Source: Cyanobacteriota bacterium
Lineage (GTDB): Bacteria; Cyanobacteriota; Cyanobacteriia; Phormidesmidales; Phormidesmidaceae
Reading direction: 5' to 3'
DNA length: 5,860 nt
Assembly: GCA_027592485.1 (NCBI GenBank)
Contig: JAQCKL010000311.1
Location: 1 to 5,860 of the forward strand
How positions within the stretch are numbered: the stretch's first letter is position 1; every line of letters begins with the position of its first letter. Below, in pieces: positions 1-5,507 of the stretch. The position numbers and the translations under genes are program-made. Below the pieces are notes generated by a model. That model had not been told where the DNA came from and did not search any database. It saw nothing but the letters and a program-made list of their open reading frames with translations.

Positions 1-83
1 CCTGAGCGGTTGGATGCAGATGTTCCATCAACCACGATCCTAGCTATTAAGCCTGGATAGACCCTGGGACACTTACGCCCCAA
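1..83 (+). other. Region upstream of the ppsA frame, with a possible tail of a preceding gene
   Basis: All three + frames are closed before position 61. Frame 1 runs open from the window edge to TAG at 58-60 and reads PERLDADVPSTTILAIKPG, which could be the C-terminus of an upstream gene but is too short to identify. Frame 2 has ATG at 14 and 20, a TAG at 41-43, and then a stretch ending in DTYAP. That stretch would join the ppsA frame (QVGGKN) if the run of four C at 78-81 had one more base. I see no clear promoter or ribosome binding site. Confidence 0.25.
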
Positions 84-2441
84 GTGGGGGGTAAAAATGC
101 CTCCCTGGGGGAAATGATTCAACAATTGGCACCGAAGGGGGTGGCGGTACCGGGGGGATTTGCCACTACGGCCCAAGCCTATCGGCAGTTTATTCAAACC
201 AATGGCTTGGATCATGCCCTGCAATCGCTCTTCCAAAACCTAGATATCACTGACTTGGCCGATCTTCAAAAACGGGCCTATCAGGCGCGATCGCTGATTC
301 TGCACGCCCCATTTCCCCCAGAGCTAGAAGTGGCGATTCGCCATGGCTATCGAGAGATGTGCAACCGCTACGGTCCCGACACCGATGTGGCCGTACGCTC
401 CAGCGCGACAGCGGAGGATTTACCTGATGCCAGCTTTGCGGGGCAGCAAGAAACCTACCTCAATGTCCATGGGGAAGCCCAGGTGGTTGAATCGTGCAAA
501 AAATGCTTTGCCTCGCTGTTTACCGATCGCGCCATTTCCTATCGGCAAATTAAAGGCTTTGACCATCTGGAGGTGGCCCTGTCAGCCTGTGTACAAAAGA
601 TGGTGCGCTCGGACCTCGCCGCTTCTGGGGTGATGTTCTCCATCGATACTGAGACCGGCTTTAAGGATGCGGTCTTAATTACCGCCGCCTATGGCTTGGG
701 GGAAAACGTGGTGCAGGGTACCGTCAACCCCGATGAATACCGAGTGTTTAAACCCACCCTCAAGCAGGGCCATGAGCCGATCCTGAGTCAGCGGTTGGGC
801 AGCAAAGCCCTGCGCATGGTCTATGACACCGGCGGTGGCAAGCTGGTAAAAAATGTGGCGGTGCCCCCAGCCGAGCAAGCCCAATTTGCCCTGAACCCGG
901 CTGAAGTGCTGCAACTGGCCCGCTGGACCTGCATTATCGAAGATCACTACAGCCAGTTGCGGGGTCTGGATACCCCGATGGATATCGAGTGGGCTAAGGA
1001 TGGCCTCACCGGGGAATTGTTCATTGTCCAAGCCCGTCCCGAAACGGTGCAGTCCCAAAGGTCGGCCAATGTGCTACGGGCCTATGCCCTCGAAAACCGA
1101 GACGACATTCAGCCGTTGGTGCAGGGTCGAGCGGTGGGGGCGATGGTCGGGGCAGGGAGCGCCTGTGTGATTCTCGATGTGGCTGAAATTACCGATTTTC
1201 ACCCCGGAGAAGTGCTGGTCACCGCCAAGACCGACCCTGACTGGGAACCCATCATGAAACAGGCGGCGGCGATCGTCACCAATCAGGGGGGCCGCACCTG
1301 CCACGCGGCGATCATTGCGCGGGAATTGGGGATACCGGCGATCGTGGGCTGCAGTAACGCCACCGACATCATCCAAACCGGACAACCCGTGACGGTCTCT
1401 TGCTGTGAAGGGGAAACGGGTCGCGTTTATGGCGGCATGCTGCCGTTCACGGTGGCAGAAACCCGCCTTGATACCCTACCCACTACCCGCACTCAGATCA
1501 TGCTGAATGTGGGCAACCCCGAATTAGCCTTTGGCCTCTCTGCCCTGCCCAATCAGGGGGTGGGCTTGGCCCGTATGGAGTTTATTATTGCCAATCACAT
1601 TCAGGTGCATCCCCTGGCCCTGGTGAACTTTGACACCTTAAAGGACGGCACCACCAAGCGTAAAATCGCTCGCCTCACCCAGGGATACGACCACAAGCCG
1701 GATTATTTTGTGGATAAGCTGGCCCAGGGCATTGGCACCATTGCCGCTGCCTTCTATCCCAAACCCGTGGTGGTGCGCCTATCAGATTTCAAGAGCAACG
1801 AGTATGCCAATCTGCTTGGGGGCCGCACCTTTGAGCCCAGGGAAGAAAATCCGATGATCGGCTGGCGCGGCGCTTCTCGGTACTACGACGATCGCTACCG
1901 GGCCGGTTTTGCCCTGGAATGTCAGGCCCTGATCCGGGTGCGAAATACCATGGGCCTCACCAATGTGATCCTAATGGTGCCCTTCTGCCGGACCCCCGAG
2001 GAAGGCCGCCGGGTACTGGCCGAAATGGCGCGGCACGGCCTGGTGCAGGGGGAAAACGGCCTGCAGGTCTATGTGATGTGCGAGCTACCCAGCAATGTGA
2101 TGCTGGCGGAGGAATTCAGCGAGGTCTTTGATGGCTTCTCGATCGGTTCCAATGACCTCACCCAGCTCACCCTGGGGCTCGATCGCGATTCGGCTCTGGT
2201 GGCACACCTCTTTGATGAACGCAGTGAGGGGGTGAAGCGGATGGTGGCGATGGCGATCGCCACCGCCAAAGCCAAAGGTCGCAAGATCGGCATCTGCGGC
2301 CAGGCCCCCAGTGACTACCCTGAGTTTGCCCGCTTCCTGGTCGAGCAGGGGATTGACTCGATGAGTTTGAACCCGGATTCGGTGCTGAAAACGATCTTGT
2401 CGGTGGCGGAACTGGAGGCCAGGTTGGCGACGGCTCCATAG
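84..2441 (+). CDS. ppsA: Phosphoenolpyruvate synthase (pyruvate, water dikinase); N-terminus apparently incomplete
   Basis: Cytosolic gluconeogenic enzyme converting pyruvate, ATP and water to PEP, AMP and phosphate through a phosphohistidine. The 785 visible residues follow the family order. An ATP-grasp domain (about 1-320) has GGKNASLGEM at 2-11, AVRSSATAED at 103-112 and PMDIEW at 298-303. The swivelling domain has GGRTCHAAI with catalytic His407. The PEP/pyruvate barrel (about 470-780) has Arg565 in VVVRLSDF, Arg595 in GWRG, Glu667 in MCELPS, SIGSNDLTQ at 686-694 and Cys738 in GICGQ. Internally it looks intact and close to E. coli PpsA (about 792 residues). The only in-frame start is GTG at 84, which falls inside the conserved VGGKNASLGEM motif; an in-frame TAA lies at 48-50 and no other start lies between. 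About 20 to 24 residues expected upstream are therefore missing, through frameshift, deletion or sequence error. No Shine-Dalgarno sequence precedes the GTG. Two HIP1 sites lie inside. The family call is near certain; the start is doubtful. Confidence 0.96.
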   Translation: MGGKNASLGEMIQQLAPKGVAVPGGFATTAQAYRQFIQTNGLDHALQSLFQNLDITDLADLQKRAYQARSLILHAPFPPELEVAIRHGYREMCNRYGPDTDVAVRSSATAEDLPDASFAGQQETYLNVHGEAQVVESCKKCFASLFTDRAISYRQIKGFDHLEVALSACVQKMVRSDLAASGVMFSIDTETGFKDAVLITAAYGLGENVVQGTVNPDEYRVFKPTLKQGHEPILSQRLGSKALRMVYDTGGGKLVKNVAVPPAEQAQFALNPAEVLQLARWTCIIEDHYSQLRGLDTPMDIEWAKDGLTGELFIVQARPETVQSQRSANVLRAYALENRDDIQPLVQGRAVGAMVGAGSACVILDVAEITDFHPGEVLVTAKTDPDWEPIMKQAAAIVTNQGGRTCHAAIIARELGIPAIVGCSNATDIIQTGQPVTVSCCEGETGRVYGGMLPFTVAETRLDTLPTTRTQIMLNVGNPELAFGLSALPNQGVGLARMEFIIANHIQVHPLALVNFDTLKDGTTKRKIARLTQGYDHKPDYFVDKLAQGIGTIAAAFYPKPVVVRLSDFKSNEYANLLGGRTFEPREENPMIGWRGASRYYDDRYRAGFALECQALIRVRNTMGLTNVILMVPFCRTPEEGRRVLAEMARHGLVQGENGLQVYVMCELPSNVMLAEEFSEVFDGFSIGSNDLTQLTLGLDRDSALVAHLFDERSEGVKRMVAMAIATAKAKGRKIGICGQAPSDYPEFARFLVEQGIDSMSLNPDSVLKTILSVAELEARLATAP

Positions 2442-2492
2442 GGATAATGGGATGGGCAACCTGGACAGATGCGCCGACGAGAATGGCGATAG

Positions 2493-3941
2493 TCATACGG
2501 GCTGAATGTCTAGAACCCCCATCATGCCCCGATCTTCGTGGTCTAGGACATGGCAGTGATAAACGGTTTTGCCTGGGTAGTCCCGAAATGGGATCCGAAT
2601 CCGCACCCGTTCCCCTGGGCTCAAAGACACCACATCCTTCCATGCCGCATCGGCAACCGGTTGGTTGTTGCGACTGATCACTTGGAATTTGTTGACATGG
2701 ATATGGAAGGGATGGGTCATCATCCCCCTGTTGATGATTTCCCAGTCTTCGACCGTGTTGAGGGTCACCTGGGTATCGACGCGCTGGTGGTCAAAGGTCT
2801 GGCCATTGATCATAAACACCCCCCCATGGCCGTGACTTAGGGTGAACTGGCGCACCGTTTGGGGTTCTGGCAGCGGTTCGACGGGAATCAACTGGCTGGG
2901 CATCGGCATCTCATCAACGGTACCGCCATAGGTCAGGGTGGCGATTGCTTCCGCCCGACCTTGATTTTGAGCCTGCCCCGGTCCGCCCATCATGCCGCCA
3001 TGGCCCATCATCCCCTGGGCTGGGTTAAAGGGATGATTGAGCAAACGATAGGACCCTGGCGACTGGTTGCCTTGCACCAATAGCTCCACCCGTTCCCCTG
3101 GGGCTAGCACCGCTGCTGGCACTGTGATCGGCGCGGCGATCGCCCCACCGTCGGTGGCGATCAGCTCAAAGGGATGCCCCTCTAGGGACAGTCTAAAAAA
3201 CCGAGAAGATGAGGCATTGAGGACCCGCAGACGCAACAGCCCTCTTGGGGAGATGGGCAGCGTGGGGTTGATTTGGCCATTGACGCTCAGTAAATCACCG
3301 ATACGCCCGGTCATTTGAGCCATGTGGCCAGGATTGGGAATATTCCCCCTGCGATCGCGGCCAAAATCTTTGAGCACGAGAAAGGCTTCTGGGGCCGCTT
3401 TGATTTCGGGAATTTCGTCGAGATCTCCCCGCACAATAAATAGCCCTGCCAAGCCACCAAACAGTTGCTCAGCCGTCAATCCGTGGTAATGGGGGTGGTA
3501 CCAAAAGGTGCCTGCCGAATGATCGATAGGGATTTGAAATTCGTAGGTATGGCTTTCCCCAGGGGGAATGGCTAGAAAAACATTGTCCCCGGTACCCGTG
3601 GGGGGAATGTGGAGCCCATGGTAGTGGAGATTGGTGGGTTGATTGAGGCGGTTGGTGAAGTGAATTTGCACCGTGTCACCGGGGCTAGCCTCTAGCCGAG
3701 GCCCCGGCACAAGGCCGTTGTAAGTGAGCAGATTCGTAGATTGTCCCCCCAGCGGCACAGACTGGGGAATGGCCTCTAAATCAACCCTCAACACCCCCCC
3801 TTCACTGCGGTAGGTTTGCGCTTGGGCTAAGGCAGAACCAGGGCGGTTGGTCAGGGCGATTTTTCCACATTGGGACAGAAAAAAAGCCGCCGTTGCCCCT
3901 GTGCTTAGACCCAGAAAGTCTCGGCGTTTAATTACTTTCAT
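2493..3941 (-). CDS. Tat-exported multicopper oxidase (laccase / CueO-like), with Met-rich loop
   Basis: Predicted exported blue copper oxidase of 482 residues that couples one-electron oxidation of a substrate (Cu(I), phenolic or similar) to reduction of O2 to water. The N-terminus has a twin-arginine motif (KRRDFL, 5-10), a hydrophobic stretch and an AxA cleavage site (ALA, 37-39). A Cys at 25 sits in a poor lipobox. Three cupredoxin domains follow. Copper ligands are all present: H106/H108 in HYHG, H149/H151 in YHPHYHG, H410/H413/H415 in HPFHIH, and H462/C463/H464 with H468 and axial M473 in the C-terminal HCH motif. A loop at about 310-324 is rich in Met, Gly and His (GMMGHGGMMGG), as in cuprous oxidases. 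It starts at ATG with no Shine-Dalgarno sequence; a TATAAA lies about 20 bp upstream (3962-3967, minus strand). It converges with ppsA, 51 bp apart. Two HIP1 sites inside suggest a resident gene. Copper oxidase or tolerance is an inference; the natural substrate cannot be read from sequence. Confidence 0.95.
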   Translation of the reverse strand: MKVIKRRDFLGLSTGATAAFFLSQCGKIALTNRPGSALAQAQTYRSEGGVLRVDLEAIPQSVPLGGQSTNLLTYNGLVPGPRLEASPGDTVQIHFTNRLNQPTNLHYHGLHIPPTGTGDNVFLAIPPGESHTYEFQIPIDHSAGTFWYHPHYHGLTAEQLFGGLAGLFIVRGDLDEIPEIKAAPEAFLVLKDFGRDRRGNIPNPGHMAQMTGRIGDLLSVNGQINPTLPISPRGLLRLRVLNASSSRFFRLSLEGHPFELIATDGGAIAAPITVPAAVLAPGERVELLVQGNQSPGSYRLLNHPFNPAQGMMGHGGMMGGPGQAQNQGRAEAIATLTYGGTVDEMPMPSQLIPVEPLPEPQTVRQFTLSHGHGGVFMINGQTFDHQRVDTQVTLNTVEDWEIINRGMMTHPFHIHVNKFQVISRNNQPVADAAWKDVVSLSPGERVRIRIPFRDYPGKTVYHCHVLDHEDRGMMGVLDIQPV

Positions 3942-4203
3942 AGATGTAAAAAGTCACTGAATTTATATGCCCCTCAACATCCACCCTAACGGGTTATGTT
4001 TCCCATGGGTGATGGGCCATTTGTAAGGATGCCTCATCACAGATGATGCGATCCTGCCAAACTGGGGTGCCTGGGGCTTGGCGAGTCATACAGCCCGGAC
4101 GCGCCGTAGTCCTATCCTTTGAGGCGGATGGAGCGACGATGATGTTGGTCGGGGTCATACCGTATTGGGCTGGGGTAGGGCGATGTCTAATCGCAATGGT
4201 TGG
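3942..4203. other. Intergenic region upstream of the multicopper oxidase, mostly featureless
   Basis: I see no convincing gene here. A weak -10-like TATAAA on the minus strand (complement of 3962-3967) would give the oxidase a very short leader, but no good -35 stands at the right distance. A 55-codon minus-strand frame from ATG at 4158 to TAA at 3994 has some C-ending codons in its first half, but no recognisable domain, so I do not call it. The rest shows no strong hairpin with a T run. Confidence 0.4.
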
Positions 4204-4207
4204 GTAG

Positions 4208-4227
4208 GGGCGCACAGATGTGCGTCC
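4208..4227 (+). repeat. Left REP hairpin of the 4204-4336 element
   Basis: Eight-base stem 4208-4215 with 4220-4227 around the tetraloop AGAT, directly preceded by GTAG at 4204-4207. One G-T mismatch (4210 with 4225) would still pair as G-U in RNA. Confidence 0.7.
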
Positions 4228-4312
4228 ATGCAGTCGCTAAACGGTTTCTTTCGACACCTTGTACCGGCAAAATCTGGATGAAATCGCTGATTAACCAGGG
4301 AGATTCTAATCA

Positions 4313-4332
4313 GGGCGCACCGCTGTGCGCCC
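4313..4332 (-). repeat. Right REP hairpin of the 4204-4336 element
   Basis: Perfect eight-base stem 4313-4320 with 4325-4332 around the tetraloop CGCT. On the minus strand it is preceded by GTAG (complement of 4333-4336), so it is in inverted orientation to the left hairpin. Confidence 0.7.
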
Positions 4333-4428
4333 CTACGATGAACATTGTTTGTTTCCGCAAAAATATTTCGAAGAATAGATGTGTTGGTTTTTCCAAAGAC
4401 AATGTTGGATACTAACCACACTGTCTGG

Positions 4429-5175
4429 CTACGAGATTCCCGCCAAAGACAAGGATTCTGGCCATAGAAAATAGGGACCGAACTTGCCCATTCTAAATTC
4501 ACCCCCAGCCGTCTTTCCTGATTCAGTGATAAAGTGCTTATCTTCTTTTTCTTCAAGGTAGCCACATTCAACAAGCTTCCCTAGAAGCTCCTGTGTGCTA
4601 ATGCCCAGCTTTTTTGCAAATTTATATGATGTCAGCTTTTCTCCGGGAATACTTTCCTCTGGAGAAACATCAAGTTCTTTCTCCTTGATCTTGACTTTCT
4701 TGAGGGCTTTTATAGGTAAGTCCTTGGAAACTTTTTCAAGGGACATGCGAACTTCATCACTAATTCGGATGATCCGCTGAGCTTCCTCATAGGTCTCACG
4801 GTAAACTTCAACATCCTCAGATCGAGAGAAAAAGACGCCCATCTCATTATTGTTGATCTGACTAAATTCATATAGATTTAGGCTAGTAATAATACAGCCT
4901 TCTTCATTTAAATAGCATTTAGCATGTAGATTCTTACAAAAGCTAGTTCGGATGAATGACAGTTCCCTGAGCCAATTAATCTCTTCTGGCTGCAACTCGT
5001 TTTTCCCATAAACAAGGCGGACATCAATTTTTAGACGATTCTTGTCTTCTAGCAACTCTTTGATGCGATCGTTGATTTTCAGGAATGGGCTAATCAAGAT
5101 CAGGCGTTCAGATGCGCCCTTGATAAGTTCTTCAAGAAAATAATTTATCGCACTCGTGTTGAGAAATTTGGCCAT
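4429..5175 (-). CDS. Single-HKD phospholipase D-family protein with C-terminal helical (IF2_N-like) module
   Basis: 248 residues with one PLD half-site, so an active enzyme would have to be a dimer, as in the nucleases Nuc and BfiI. The N-terminal domain (about 1-140) starts with a strand RLILISPFLK (24-33) and carries the catalytic-type signature H84-A-K86-x4-E91, followed by ITSLNLYEFS (96-105) and N-N-E at 109-111. The canonical Asp of HxKx4D is Glu here. A charged Lys/Glu linker (about 145-180) leads to a C-terminal module, SYKFAKKLGISTQELLGKL at 183-201, whose spacing resembles the small IF2_N helical fold, then a tail ending GPYFLWPE. No signal peptide or membrane segment is seen, so it should be cytosolic. 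The upstream sequence holds GGGAG ten bases before the ATG, plausible for ribosome binding. It is AT-rich compared with its neighbours, lacks HIP1 sites and lies between two repeat clusters, which suggests transfer. A nuclease or defence role is only inference; phospholipid chemistry is not indicated. Confidence 0.85.
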   Translation of the reverse strand: MAKFLNTSAINYFLEELIKGASERLILISPFLKINDRIKELLEDKNRLKIDVRLVYGKNELQPEEINWLRELSFIRTSFCKNLHAKCYLNEEGCIITSLNLYEFSQINNNEMGVFFSRSEDVEVYRETYEEAQRIIRISDEVRMSLEKVSKDLPIKALKKVKIKEKELDVSPEESIPGEKLTSYKFAKKLGISTQELLGKLVECGYLEEKEDKHFITESGKTAGGEFRMGKFGPYFLWPESLSLAGIS

Positions 5176-5227
5176 TGCCTCAAGTCTCCCTGATTACAGA
5201 TAATGAATATGACACGTTGCTATTAGA

Positions 5228-5246
5228 TTCGGGCTGAGCGGAGTCG
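5228..5246 (+). repeat. REP-like palindromic repeat, left copy
   Basis: TTCGGGCTGAGCGGAGTCG is an inverted, imperfect copy of the repeat at 5331-5352. The shared core is TTCGGG-N-TGAGC followed by GTCG one base offset. Sequences of this type recur between genes in many bacterial genomes. Confidence 0.5.
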
Positions 5247-5261
5247 TAAACCTTTCAGGCA

Positions 5262-5300
5262 GGCTACGCCAACGCGAAGCGGCTCCCTAGGGAGCAAGCC
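5262..5300. repeat. Cyanobacterial interspersed repeat with perfect 14-bp palindrome
   Basis: The stretch begins GGCTACGCCAACGCGAAGC, whose complement (GCTTCGCGTTGGCGTAGCC) resembles short repeats common between cyanobacterial genes. It continues into the perfect palindrome GCTCCCTAGGGAGC at 5282-5295. A weaker stem GCCCA/TGGGC follows (5298-5302 with 5308-5312). It could form hairpins in RNA just upstream of the PLD-family gene, read from the minus strand. It lacks a T run, so I do not call it a terminator. Confidence 0.6.
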
Positions 5301-5330
5301 CATTACTTGGGCATAACGCAGGGTTATGGG

Positions 5331-5352
5331 GTTCGACAGGCTCACCCCGAAC
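5331..5352 (-). repeat. REP-like palindromic repeat, right copy
   Basis: A 22-base repeat starting GTTCGACAGGC and ending CCCCGAAC, with five-base complementary ends (GTTCG/CGAAC). It is inverted relative to 5228-5246, so the two copies frame the interspersed repeat at 5262-5300. The coding-like remnant begins within a few bases of its right end. Confidence 0.55.
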
Positions 5353-5356
5353 GTCT

Positions 5357-5482
5357 GGCCCTCATTTCGTCCAGGGCGGCCCCGGCACCAAGGCCTGGGT
5401 CAATTGCTCAGCCCGAACCGATGGCACCAATAGACGGGGCTGGGTTCAGCGGTTCTATCTGGTCACTATCTCAACACGGTAA
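5357..5482 (+). pseudogene. Probable 3' remnant of an unrecognised gene
   Basis: An open stretch of 41 codons ends at TAA 5480-5482 and reads from GPHFVQGGPGTKAWVN to RFYLVTISTR. Its codons mostly end in C or G, as in the GC-rich resident genes. The frame has no start codon of its own and runs back without a stop through the repeats to TAG at 5288-5290. It ends 25 bp before the stop codon of the minus-strand gene beyond it, as a real convergent gene end would. I do not recognise the family. The simplest reading is the tail of a gene whose 5' part was lost when repeats or the AT-rich segment arrived. A chance open frame remains possible. Confidence 0.35.
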
Positions 5483-5507
5483 TGGCAAACAGTACCGTCC
5501 TGCTCGC

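Larger units (their letters stand above)
4204..4336. repeat. REPIN/BIME-like element: two inverted GTAG-headed REP hairpins
   Basis: The ends are 24-bp inverted repeats matching at 21 of 24 positions (4204-4227 and 4313-4336), with the outer 14 bases GTAGGGGCGCACAG identical. Each arm begins with GTAG and then folds on itself: an 8-bp stem GGGCGCAC/GTGCGTCC with loop AGAT on the left, and GGGCGCAC/GTGCGCCC with loop CGCT on the right. The left arm keeps pairing through one G-T pair. The 85-base spacer holds a further 7-bp stem (4287-4293 with 4307-4313). A GTAG foot plus an imperfect palindrome, in inverted pairs, is the known layout of REP doublets mobilised by TnpA-REP (RAYT) transposases. 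No target-site duplication is visible and no transposase gene lies in the window, so the element is non-autonomous if mobile. Multi-copy status is inferred, not shown. Confidence 0.75.

Noticed and set aside
675..1058. Open minus-strand frame of 127 codons inside ppsA
   Set aside because: It lies opposite well-conserved ppsA coding sequence and has no recognisable domain; it is a by-product of GC-rich codon use.
1074..1385. Open minus-strand frame of 103 codons inside ppsA
   Set aside because: It is opposite the ppsA phosphohistidine domain and its protein sequence resembles no family.
2442..2492. Possible bidirectional terminator between the convergent genes
   Set aside because: I could not find a stable inverted repeat or T run in these 51 bases.
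2085..2643. Overlapping minus-strand frames across the ppsA / oxidase convergence
   Set aside because: They overlap both confident genes in other frames, have Pro/Arg/Ser-rich low-information sequence and show no motif.
3994..4158. 55-codon minus-strand frame just upstream of the oxidase (ATG at 4158)
   Set aside because: Some codons look biased, but there is no domain, signal peptide or metal motif and no ribosome binding site. A decayed gene is possible but not supportable.
4200..4415. 71-codon + strand frame across the REPIN-like element
   Set aside because: It is translated almost entirely from the repeat arms and spacer; REP-type elements are non-coding.
4393..4452. Direct repeat CCAAAGACAA (4393-4402 and 4443-4452) near the PLD-family stop codon, and an 8-bp inverted repeat AACATTGT/ACAATGTT (4341-4348 and 4399-4406)
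   Set aside because: They are too short and widely spaced in AT-rich DNA; they neither flank a complete element nor form a terminator-like hairpin.
4155..4574. 139-codon minus-strand frame overlapping the PLD-family gene's 3' end
   Set aside because: It overlaps the better-supported PLD-family frame and runs through the inverted-repeat element; no domain is visible.
4204..5352. CRISPR array or composite transposon bounded by the two repeat clusters
   Set aside because: There are no regularly spaced direct repeats, the two clusters are different in sequence, and no transposase is encoded between them.
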